A DNA stretch of 6,795 nt from the NCBI GenBank assembly GCA_038227045.1, contig JBBRQD010000200.1:1-6795 (forward strand), given 5' to 3'. Position 1 is the first letter of the stretch. Every line of letters begins with the position of its first letter. The position numbers and the translations under genes were made by a program. Positions 1 through 6,161 of this stretch are shown one piece after another. The DNA comes from JANXLS01 sp038227045 (GTDB lineage Bacteria; Planctomycetota; SZUA-567; H5-PLA8). The notes under the pieces were generated by a model, which saw only the letters and a list, made by a program, of their open reading frames with translations, did no database searches and was not told the DNA's origin.

Positions 1-183
1 GATCGGATCGGGGCGGACCTTTGGAAAACGGAGCCGCCTGGCGCTTGTTTCCGCGCTGGAGGTTCTCGACCCGTTCCAAAAGCTTGCGGTTGCGCTCCTC
101 GCTGGCGGCCAGCGCGCGCGCTCCAACTGCTCGATCCGCGCGTTGAGCCTGGCAATGTCCTCTTGATAGCTTCGCTCGTCCAT
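1..183 (-). pseudogene. IS66-family transposase N-terminus, frameshifted and cut by window edge
   Basis: Reading leftwards from ATG at 183, the frame gives MDERSYQEDIARLNARIEQL, then loses family resemblance after codon 21. From the codon at 112-110 another frame gives LAASEERNRKLLERVENLQ and goes on to a KRQAAPFSKGPP motif up to the window edge. Together these are the N-terminal coiled coil and the basic/proline motif typical of IS66-type (TnpC) transposases, which carry out DNA transposition. The break lies in an alternating GC run (112-121). Removing one GC unit joins the halves as LERALAAS, so a two-base slippage insertion is the simplest explanation. The catalytic DDE domain would lie to the left of the window and cannot be judged. 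No good ribosome-binding site precedes the ATG. Family call is fairly confident; whether the frameshift is biological or a sequencing error is open. Confidence 0.72.
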
Positions 184-263
184 GCCAATATCATCGGACC
201 ACGGGCGCAGAAAAATAGTGAAAAATGGATGGGGTCAAATTAATAACACGGTAATCAGTTACT

Positions 264-884
264 ATGTTTGTTCTGCATGATACGACTGAATTCACTTACA
301 AACGTCGACAACCGGAACTGATCGGACACACAACCATTGTCCCCGGAAGGCACGATGACTCAGGTCGGCCGACTATGTACACTGTTTGTGGTTTGCTGAT
401 GCATTCTAGTCTGGTGGTCACCAGCGCAGGACTGCCGCTGGGGCTGGCTGCCGCAAAGTTCTGGACGCGAAATAAATTCAAAGGAACCAACGCGCTCAAG
501 AAAAAAATAAACCCCACGCGTGTCCCGATCGAAGAAAAAGAGAGCGTCCGCTGGATTGAGAATATGAAACAATCCACCCAGTTGCTGCGCGAGTCCCAGC
601 GCTGCGTGCATATCGGCGATCGTGAAAGCGACATCTATGAATTATTCTGCGCTGCGGCCGATATCAAGACACACTTTCTTGTGCGTACCTGCGTTGATCG
701 GCTGGCAGAGAACGGCGATGTCACAATCTCCAAGGAAATGCGCAAAGCAAAAGTCGCGGGTCTTCATGAGATCGTGATTCAGGACGCGCACCGCAATCCG
801 GAGAAGGTCATGCTCAGCGTTCGATATTGCAGAATGAAAGTCCTGCCTCCCATCGGAAAACATAAAATATATCCACCGTTGTAG
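264..884 (+). pseudogene. IS4-family transposase, core fragment lacking both ends
   Basis: The 206-residue frame carries the first two catalytic aspartates of an IS4-type DDE transposase: D6 in VLHDTTEF and D119 in the very characteristic HIGDRESDIYELF. The third catalytic residue, the glutamate of the YREK-type signature near the C-terminus, is absent because the frame ends shortly after PPIGKHKIYPPL. The usual N-terminal DNA-binding part of roughly 70-100 residues is also missing: an in-frame TAA lies only four codons before the ATG, and upstream DNA belongs to an IS66 remnant on the other strand. No Shine-Dalgarno sequence is evident. Full members of the family are about twice this length. 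The fragment cannot be an active transposase. The conserved core has no internal stop, so the truncation may be fairly recent. Confidence 0.88.
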
Positions 885-888
885 GTGG
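873..888. repeat. Short inverted repeat at the 3' break of the IS4 fragment
   Basis: CCACC and GGTGG are separated by a six-base spacer that contains the end of the transposase frame. The position coincides with the point where transposase homology appears to stop, so it may mark a junction. It has no T-tract, so a terminator role is unlikely, and a five-base stem could occur by chance. Confidence 0.3.
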
Positions 889-916
889 TAGAAGGACATT
901 CGTAATATTTCGACAA

Positions 917-1321
917 TTACAATGACTTCCACTTCTTGCGTTGAGCCTGCCACGCCGTTTCAGCTGCGATCGGCCGAATATTGTGTTCATGAATGGGGTC
1001 ACGGCCAGCACTAACGAGAGGAAGGAATAGTATGTCTTCTTGAATGTCGGGCGCCAAGCTGAGCAGGTTCATTATTTGAGTCACCCGGGCGCGCGTAACG
1101 TGGCCCAGGCGCGCGAGGTCCGCATAGTCGTTGACCTCGCCGTTCGCAAGCATTCCCTCGAATTTGATCGCCAACGCCATCACGCGCGCGACGCGTGGAA
1201 TACGTGCGACGGAAGGCAGCGGCGCCGGCGCCTCGCCGGTCCTGATCTGCTTCCGGCCGCGCCGCATTGTGGAAAAGTGAACTTTGAATTGAACGGTCAG
1301 CGTCGTGGGTGCTATTGACAT
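917..1321 (-). CDS. Recombinase-associated helix-turn-helix protein (KorB-like)
   Basis: This 134-residue protein has a basic, proline-rich N-terminus (RRGRKQ, then APAPLP, residues 20-36) and a helix-turn-helix at about residues 64-87 (YADLARLGHVTRARVTQIM, then NLL). It continues with APDIQEDILFLP (90-101), GRDPIHEHNIRPIA (106-119) and a W...QR..W tail. From memory this is a common family in Planctomycetes, Verrucomicrobia and some proteobacteria, usually encoded next to a large serine recombinase. It probably binds DNA, but its exact role is not established. AAGGAGA at 1335-1329 is a strong Shine-Dalgarno sequence about seven bases before the ATG and touches the TAA of the upstream beta-helix gene, so translation may be coupled. 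No recombinase lies on either side; downstream is the IS4 fragment. The frame looks full length. Confidence 0.8.
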   Translation of the reverse strand: MSIAPTTLTVQFKVHFSTMRRGRKQIRTGEAPAPLPSVARIPRVARVMALAIKFEGMLANGEVNDYADLARLGHVTRARVTQIMNLLSLAPDIQEDILFLPLVSAGRDPIHEHNIRPIAAETAWQAQRKKWKSL

Positions 1322-1328
1322 GCGGCTT

Positions 1329-1335
1329 TCTCCTT
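1329..1335 (-). promoter_or_regulatory. Shine-Dalgarno of the HTH gene overlapping the upstream stop
   Basis: AAGGAGA on the minus strand lies about seven bases before the HTH gene's ATG. Its first base is also the last base of the TAA that ends the beta-helix frame. This fixes the HTH start at 1321 and creates a tightly coupled arrangement of two unrelated genes. Confidence 0.7.
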
Positions 1336-2033
1336 TATTTCCTGTGAGAGCGTTTTAATGCCGTTAGGCAACGGTCCGTGTTGAAGAGCTTGCTGCCCCC
1401 TGTGCAATCGGCCACGCGTTCGCCCGAGCGATTGCAGCGACGCAATACGCAATCCTTAATAAGAAAGTTGTCCACGCCTTGGGCGGTCATGCCATTGCCC
1501 CAAGTTTCTTCGCATATGACGCGTAGGAACGTTACATCCTGGGCGTGGACTGCGGCATTGTCATCCAATCGTGCATCCAACCCGCCACCAATAAAAATGC
1601 AGTCTTCGATACGCCAGCCTGACCTTGCTTGCGCCGCGATCTTCCAGATGTCCTTGCGTGAATTACGAAACATAAAGCCGCGAATGGTGATGAATCCTGC
1701 GCTCGAAGCGCCTCCCAGTAGCATATCCGCGCCCGTGACGATGACGCCGTGCCGCTTGGTTGCCTGGAGGACCAAGGGGGCCTCTTTCGTGCCTCCGGTC
1801 TTGAAAATCACTGATTCCACATATGTCCCCGGACGAACGAGAATCAAATCTCCCGCTTTCGCCGCCGCAATCGCCTCGCCGATGGTCTTGAACGGCTTTG
1901 CATCCGATCCATCCGAACCAACCGCCGAAGCGTTCGCCTCAACTGAATAGGTTTTGGCGCAAACGACAGTAGACGTGAGGATGCTGATTAAGGTGCACAG
2001 GGCCAAGAGATCAATCGCAGTGCTCTTTCTCAT
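1335..2033 (-). CDS. Secreted right-handed parallel beta-helix protein, apparently 3'-truncated
   Basis: From ATG 2033 the protein has 232 residues. An N-terminal signal peptide (LLALCTLISILTSTVVCA, cleavage probably after residue 26) is followed by a DUF1565-like entry motif (KPFKTIGEAIAAAKAGD, then LILVRPGTYVES, residues 46-74). Next come beta-helix rungs with repeated I/V-x-I/V and 'IEDC.F', 'IKDCVLRRC' patterns. This fold is typical of pectate lyases and other polysaccharide-active proteins; no catalytic residue can be assigned. Residues 211-223 (TGGSKLFNTDRCL) look like a mid-protein rung that normally leads into further 'EGN.....N' rungs. Here it gives way to nine unrelated residues and a stop, so the 3' part seems lost at about 1365. 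I preferred 2033 over the upstream ATGs (2042, 2123) because GGAA precedes it at usual spacing and the signal peptide begins there. It may be a pseudogene. Confidence 0.7.
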   Translation of the reverse strand: MRKSTAIDLLALCTLISILTSTVVCAKTYSVEANASAVGSDGSDAKPFKTIGEAIAAAKAGDLILVRPGTYVESVIFKTGGTKEAPLVLQATKRHGVIVTGADMLLGGASSAGFITIRGFMFRNSRKDIWKIAAQARSGWRIEDCIFIGGGLDARLDDNAAVHAQDVTFLRVICEETWGNGMTAQGVDNFLIKDCVLRRCNRSGERVADCTGGSKLFNTDRCLTALKRSHRK

Positions 2034-2147
2034 GATTTCCATTCCATAGGTATACAGCCTCTTCTCATTGCGCTGTGCTGCGGAGTGGCGACCTGACGGC
2101 CGCCAGTCCCACAGTTTGCACAAGGTCTCGTTTAAAGAGTGATACGT

Positions 2148-2160
2148 TTTTCGACCGCCG
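2148..2160. repeat. 13-bp direct repeat, copy 1
   Basis: TTTTCGACCGCCG occurs here and again at 2185-2197, 37 bp apart start to start, upstream of the beta-helix gene. The spacing is near 3.5 helical turns. It could be a paired regulator site or a tandem-duplication remnant; the sequence alone does not decide. Confidence 0.55.
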
Positions 2161-2184
2161 CTCGGTCCCCGCCCACCGCTCCGG

Positions 2185-2197
2185 TTTTCGACCGCCG
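2185..2197. repeat. 13-bp direct repeat, copy 2
   Basis: Perfect second copy of TTTTCGACCGCCG. The bases between the two copies are rich in C and G and are not themselves repeated. Confidence 0.55.
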
Positions 2198-2306
2198 TTT
2201 ACAACAGTGCGCTAAATCGCAATCTCTCCCTCCAAGGGGCCTACAAAGAGTCGTCACCGAGGTCATGAGCTTGTTCGACATTGATCACCAGTCCTGACAC
2301 GTACGC

Positions 2307-2338
2307 GTTAAACGCGGTATACGCGAAAAGGGGTGGCA
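2307..2338. repeat. 32-bp perfect direct repeat, copy 1
   Basis: The repeat begins GTTAAACGCGGTATACGCG and ends AAAAGGGGTGGCA. It is identical over all 32 positions to 6048-6079 and in the same orientation; the flanking bases differ at both ends. Inside is a CGCG-GTATA-CGCG stem-loop. The CA end and the conserved length resemble an insertion-sequence terminus or a short dispersed repeat, but no transposase adjoins it. Identification as the end of a particular family is not possible from the sequence alone. Confidence 0.85.
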
Positions 2339-2426
2339 AGATCCGGGCATCCTGAAAACCCTGGTGATTTCCAGAGATAAGAGACTGCTTTCAGGGACCG
2401 GACAGCTTTCCTTCCGGGGCCTTCGT

Positions 2427-2443
2427 AAACGGATTGTCCGTTT
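2427..2443. terminator. Perfect hairpin downstream of the lyase gene
   Basis: AAACGGA and TCCGTTT form a perfect seven-base stem around a three-base spacer, about 110 bases past the lyase stop codon. On the minus-strand transcript the stem is followed directly by ACG, so the only U-run is the three bases ending the stem. At most it is a weak intrinsic terminator; it may also just be an inverted repeat. Confidence 0.3.
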
Positions 2444-2551
2444 GGAATGGCATCGCAGATCGGCCGTCAGTCCCTTGCCGACATGATCGAAATGTAAGAC
2501 CGCCTTAGCGGACGCTCACGGTCTGAAGGTCCTTTCTGAATCCTGGTATCG

Positions 2552-5500
2552 CTACTTCGGCGCAACATGAACCGTGGACGACGGCGAGATGCCGGCGACG
2601 TTCACGGCCGTGACTTGGTAATAGTAATTGCCGTTAGGAACCAGGTCTTTAGGACTCGGTTTCTTCTCCTTCTTGTCTTCGTTTTTATCGGTATACGTCG
2701 TCTCGGATGTAGTAGTTAGAAAATCGTCAGGCCAAGCAAACTTTCCGTCCGGTTTAATCGAACGGTAGACCACGTAGCCCGTCGCACCCGGTACGGCAGA
2801 CCATGTCAGCGTGATGGCCTCACCCTGCCGCGTTTTGATCCACGACCCGGCGAACGCACCGGGCGCAGTCGCTGGCGGTACGGGCAAGGGCACGGTTGTC
2901 ACCGCAGCTGATGGGCCGCTGGTTCCTGCTGCATTGATCGCTTTCACGTGGTAGCTGTAAATCTTCCCGTCCGTCGGTGAACGGTCCATGTAACCCGAGC
3001 TTGTGGTCGCATTGTCCAGAACGATTGTCTGCAATGGGTAGGTGCCGCCGACCCCGTTTTCATACATGGTTGTACGCCACACGCTGTAAAAGTACGCACC
3101 TTGAGAAGCGGTCCAACTCAAGGCCACTCTGTGATGACCGGAATTGACTACTTTCAACTGCACTGCGAACGGCGTGTCCAAGGAGAGTTCCGCCGACGGC
3201 GTCACGCCAGCGCTGGGCGTCGAGTTGGCGCTTTGCCCGGTTGGATTCACGGATTGCACCACGTAATAGTATTGCGTCGCGTTGACAGCGCTGTCGTCCG
3301 TAAACGACATGATGCTCGGGCCGCTCCCACACACGGGGCCGCTCTTCCCAGTTGCAACTGGGGCATAGCCGGCACTGGGCGAGTTGGAACGCAAGAGATT
3401 GTAACTGGTTGCCCCCGGAACCACTGGCCAGCACACCAGAGTCCGGTTGTTGCCAGCATAAGCGGTGACACTTGCCGGCGCGGGCGGCACGTAACCCGTC
3501 AATTCCAACCGAAGATAGTCCACCATCAGGTAGGCGGTCAACTTCTTCGCGTTCATTGTGATGGTAAGCATGTTCTTTCCGGCGTGCAGCAACGTGCCAG
3601 GAAAAGTGATTCGTTCGTCTGAAAAGGGACCGTGGTCGCCGAAATGAATGCTGCTGTCATCGGAGTAAGGTGGATTGAAACCGCCGGTGTTTTTGTCTCT
3701 GGGATTTTCCGGGCCGGCATTGAGTGAATTGGGCTTGGCTGTTACTCCGGCTACGGTGTCTAGGTTTGTGCCGTTGATACTGAGCATCACATGACCACCG
3801 TCATCCCCTGCGCAGCCTATGTAAATGGATGCCGTGGCGTCAGCGGCGGGGGCTTGTGCGAGATCGAACGAAATCGTGCCCGTGCAGGCTTGGTAATTCC
3901 CAGCCGCGTCAGGCAACGATGGTAAGACATAGTTCCAATCCGTCGTCCAGCGACTCTTCCCGACGGTGTAAATCATACCCTCTGGAAAATCGTTGGGAAA
4001 ATACATCTGTCCGCCCCAGATCGGCGTGGGATAGCCCAGCTTTGGTGACTTCTCGGGGGACCAATAGTCTTCGCCGTGCCGGAATTTGTCGGCCTTGCGG
4101 GTGGGGTAACCCAATTCAAACACGGTCGCGCCTACTCGCGTCGGCGTCCACGTCACCGTTCCCAGTTCTGTCGTTGTTCCCGGCTTCACCGTGACGGCGA
4201 AGGGTGTCGCTGGCAGGTTGTAGAGCAATGGCGGATTACCGTCGGTTTGATTCTGCGACAGAAAAGTTCCCGCCGCTCCCGGCCCAAACGCCCACAGCGT
4301 GTAGTTTTCCCCTGGCAGTACATGGGGGATTGTGAAGTTGCCGCCAGTGTCGGTCTGTACCCAAAATTGATAGGGCCTGGACCACTTCTGAAAATCAAAG
4401 ATGCCCTTGATCGTATGCGGCTGTTGTTCGAGACCAACCCACAACCCAGCGGAGGAGGCGTTGGGATTTCCGCTGTCGTTGATGACGAACTTGCCTTTGA
4501 CGATGCCGCGCCCTGTCGCCGGTACATAGCTTTCGTGCTTGAACCAACTGTATGGCCACGCGCTCTTTTCAGCTGTTGCTTGCGCCAGCGCATCGGAGTA
4601 GAGCGCCTTCGCGGCTTCGCTGGTATCGGCGATCGTTGCCGGGACGTTGTTCACGTAGACAAACCAAGGACCGCACGTTTTTGTCCAGACTTCGCCCTCA
4701 GCCAAAAACCCATCCGAACCCATTCCGAGTTCACCAGTCAAGATGGAATTGTTCAGCTCGGCGTAAGGGTAGACGGACACATCGCGCTTCATAGGCCCGC
4801 CGTTGCTGAATTCCATTGTTGTCATCATCCATATACCTACATTTAAGCCACCCTTGCCGACGCTGCTCCACCCCCACGCCTTGAGGTCGGCGTGATCCTG
4901 GCCATAGATGAATTTGTCCGCGAATTCACCGGCTTTGGCACCATCGAAGAGGACTGTGATTTCGTGCGGCGAATTAGGAACCTTCACACCGGTCTTTGAG
5001 CGGACTCCGATCAAGAAATTACGCCGCGCATCCGCGCTGAGCCAATTGAATTCCGGTGGAACCCGAGTCACCACTCCCCACGCCCCAACCTCGAAGGCCG
5101 CATCTTGCTTGCGATGCGTCATAATAGCGGTGGAATAATATCCCGGCGATCCGCGCAACATCGAAAAATGGGTTTCCATCACGCCATTGGTGTCGGAGAT
5201 GCTGAGCAACTTCACCTCGGCATAGTTCCCGCCGTTGGTCGAAGGATCGGCGAAGAGCGAATACTCATACTTTCCGTTTCCCAACATAAATCCGCCATAA
5301 TAATACTGGCCTTTACCCTGCAGCATCTGGCTGGTTTGCGGCGCTCCGTTGTTGTATGTGTAGGTAACCGCGTTGAGCCGCGAAGTGGCTTTCACAATGA
5401 CGATGGAAACAACTCCGTTGGCCATGGAAACGGTGCCGTCTCCGTTGTCGGTCACCGTCACGTCCGGCCCCTTTCCTGTGCCGCCTCCGGGGATATTCTC

Positions 5501-5578
5501 CGCTTGTGCTGTGTTCGCGCAGATGAAGACAACAGCAGCCAAAAGAATCAGCCGTGAGACTGGGTTTAGATAATTCAT
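2552..5578 (-). CDS. Secreted rhamnogalacturonan lyase (PL4 type) with three Fn3 domains
   Basis: The 1008-residue protein starts with a signal peptide (RLILLAAVVFICANTAQA, cleavage after about residue 26). A beta-sandwich catalytic domain of the PL4 type covers about 40-320, with GKYEYSLFADPS, GWSSVGKGGLNVGIWMM and CGPWFVYVNN as landmarks. A fibronectin-like fn3_3 domain (about 355-475, RGIVKGKFVI and AGLWVGL) and a CBM-like jelly roll follow (about 480-697, FELGYPTRKADKFRHGEDYW and LMVDYLRLEL). Three Fn3 domains end the protein (about 700-795, 800-895, 905-1008). Known PL4 enzymes cleave the rhamnose-galacturonate backbone of rhamnogalacturonan I by beta-elimination; fungal enzymes of about 500 residues lack the Fn3 tail. 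I could not align the catalytic Lys and His safely. A TTG four codons upstream (5590) is an alternative start; ATG 5578 is preferred because it fits the signal peptide, with only a weak GAG Shine-Dalgarno. It follows the GH29-like gene by 60 bases, probably in one transcript. Confidence 0.88.
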   Translation of the reverse strand: MNYLNPVSRLILLAAVVFICANTAQAENIPGGGTGKGPDVTVTDNGDGTVSMANGVVSIVIVKATSRLNAVTYTYNNGAPQTSQMLQGKGQYYYGGFMLGNGKYEYSLFADPSTNGGNYAEVKLLSISDTNGVMETHFSMLRGSPGYYSTAIMTHRKQDAAFEVGAWGVVTRVPPEFNWLSADARRNFLIGVRSKTGVKVPNSPHEITVLFDGAKAGEFADKFIYGQDHADLKAWGWSSVGKGGLNVGIWMMTTMEFSNGGPMKRDVSVYPYAELNNSILTGELGMGSDGFLAEGEVWTKTCGPWFVYVNNVPATIADTSEAAKALYSDALAQATAEKSAWPYSWFKHESYVPATGRGIVKGKFVINDSGNPNASSAGLWVGLEQQPHTIKGIFDFQKWSRPYQFWVQTDTGGNFTIPHVLPGENYTLWAFGPGAAGTFLSQNQTDGNPPLLYNLPATPFAVTVKPGTTTELGTVTWTPTRVGATVFELGYPTRKADKFRHGEDYWSPEKSPKLGYPTPIWGGQMYFPNDFPEGMIYTVGKSRWTTDWNYVLPSLPDAAGNYQACTGTISFDLAQAPAADATASIYIGCAGDDGGHVMLSINGTNLDTVAGVTAKPNSLNAGPENPRDKNTGGFNPPYSDDSSIHFGDHGPFSDERITFPGTLLHAGKNMLTITMNAKKLTAYLMVDYLRLELTGYVPPAPASVTAYAGNNRTLVCWPVVPGATSYNLLRSNSPSAGYAPVATGKSGPVCGSGPSIMSFTDDSAVNATQYYYVVQSVNPTGQSANSTPSAGVTPSAELSLDTPFAVQLKVVNSGHHRVALSWTASQGAYFYSVWRTTMYENGVGGTYPLQTIVLDNATTSSGYMDRSPTDGKIYSYHVKAINAAGTSGPSAAVTTVPLPVPPATAPGAFAGSWIKTRQGEAITLTWSAVPGATGYVVYRSIKPDGKFAWPDDFLTTTSETTYTDKNEDKKEKKPSPKDLVPNGNYYYQVTAVNVAGISPSSTVHVAPK

Positions 5579-5638
5579 GAGTATGCTCAATGGATTGTGA
5601 ATCGAAACATGAAGAGATGTCGCGATGAGGAGTCAACG

Positions 5639-5959
5639 CTACTTTTCAACAGGCTCGCCGACGAATTCCACGACGATTACGCTGGCCATTGCGTTCGGAG
5701 CGTCGTGAGGGGTTTGCACGATCTGGGTGTTACCAGCGACAGTGATGGGCAGGCTCGTCTGCTCTGGGTCATTCAAGAAATAGGCTTTCTTGATTTCGTT
5801 TTTGAAGATGGAAAGTTTAAGACCGTTACTGGACCAGTGTAGGATCGCCGGCGCCGCGGATTGCGGAGGTTCACCGCTTTGGGCGCGACAGATACACGTC
5901 AGCACGTCCAGCAGCAGAAAGCATGTCACGGGCGAGTTGGAGTGATTTCGTCTGTCCAT
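5639..5959 (-). CDS. Small exported protein resembling the C-terminal domain of GH29 alpha-L-fucosidase; likely remnant
   Basis: The 106 residues divide into a signal-peptide-like N-terminus (SPVTCFLLLDVLTCICRA, residues 9-26), a short proline/alanine linker, and a region (about 39-100) that reads like the terminal beta-sandwich of GH29 fucosidases. That region has GLKLSIFKNEIKKAYFLNDP, a stretch of polar strands, then DAPNAMASVIVVEF, compared with the family's usual 'G.....VKKAYLL.D' and 'APDP..SVVVLEL'. GH29 enzymes are typically 400-500 residues, and the (beta/alpha)8 catalytic barrel is entirely absent. So it cannot be a fucosidase as it stands. It may be an in-frame internal deletion joining signal peptide to tail, or an independent small exported protein. 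GGAGAAG lies about eight bases before the ATG at 5959 and supports this start. It precedes the lyase by 60 bases on the same strand. The GH29 relation is recalled, not searched. Confidence 0.6.
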   Translation of the reverse strand: MDRRNHSNSPVTCFLLLDVLTCICRAQSGEPPQSAAPAILHWSSNGLKLSIFKNEIKKAYFLNDPEQTSLPITVAGNTQIVQTPHDAPNAMASVIVVEFVGEPVEK

Positions 5960-6161
5960 TACTTCTCCGGTCTACCGGTTAAAACTATGATGCTCAGAGT
6001 CGGTTTTAAACTTTTGAGTCTACACCGATGAAGGTCTTATAGGAGTGGTTAAACGCGGTATACGCGAAAAGGGGTGGCACGAGCTGTCTGATCGGAGCGC
6101 GCTGATCCAGCGGCTGGCCCTTGAGGGCGGCTGAATTGAGTGGTCCGACACCACACGACAA
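5960..6161. other. Intergenic region upstream of the GH29-like gene
   Basis: This 202-base gap holds the likely promoter region of the lyase transcription unit, the second 32-bp repeat and three small hairpins (CCGG-TCTA-CCGG at 5967-5978, GCCC-TTGA-GGGC at 6117-6128, GTGGT-CCGAC-ACCAC at 6140-6154). The last two sit just past the stop of the gene at 6162 but lack a U-run on that strand. No -35/-10 pair was convincing. Confidence 0.5.
6048..6079. repeat. 32-bp perfect direct repeat, copy 2
   Basis: Same 32 bases and orientation as 2307-2338, 3741 bp away. It lies about 90 bases upstream of the GH29-like gene and about 80 bases beyond the stop of the gene at 6162. The bases next to it (G before, C after) differ from the first copy (C before, A after), so the repeat ends sharply at both sides. 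Confidence 0.85.

Larger units (their letters stand above)
2124..2551. other. Intergenic region with repeats, no gene recognised
   Basis: This 428-base stretch separates the beta-helix gene (its upstream side) from the 3' end of the lyase gene. It contains a 13-bp direct repeat, one copy of the 32-bp repeat and three small hairpins (2398-2417, 2427-2443, 2500-2511). A frame running right from the 32-bp repeat stays open for about 70 codons (to about 2484), but neither its start nor its product looks like a known protein. I could not pick a convincing promoter for the beta-helix gene. Confidence 0.6.

Noticed and set aside
1363..1369. GTTAGGC, matching the integron attC core consensus GTTRRRY (complement GCCTAAC)
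   Set aside because: No partner site of the required form was found at a suitable distance on either side, and no integron integrase is present; a seven-base degenerate match is expected by chance.
1378..1950. 190-codon plus-strand frame opposite the beta-helix gene
   Set aside because: The minus-strand frame has a signal peptide and beta-helix pattern; the plus-strand product is low in structure signals and unrecognisable.
2307..2484. Open frame of roughly 60-70 codons running right from the 32-bp repeat
   Set aside because: It has no clear start or Shine-Dalgarno, its translation resembles nothing I know, and the same-frame reading at the second repeat copy soon diverges and stops.
4076..4846. 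256-codon plus-strand frame inside the lyase gene
   Set aside because: It is antisense to the well-supported PL4 coding sequence, and its translation is arginine-rich and without family motifs, as expected of a shadow frame.
5597..5842. Plus-strand frame starting MNRNMKRCRDEESTLLFNRL
   Set aside because: It lies antisense to the GH29-like gene, which has a good ribosome-binding site and recognisable motifs; no support for the plus-strand product.
2307..6079. CRISPR array interpretation of the 32-bp repeats
   Set aside because: Only two copies exist, separated by 3.7 kb of genes; there is no regular spacer pattern and no cas gene.
6117..6154. Two hairpins as an intrinsic terminator for the gene at 6162
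   Set aside because: The stems are only four to five base pairs and neither is followed by a U-run on the minus-strand transcript.
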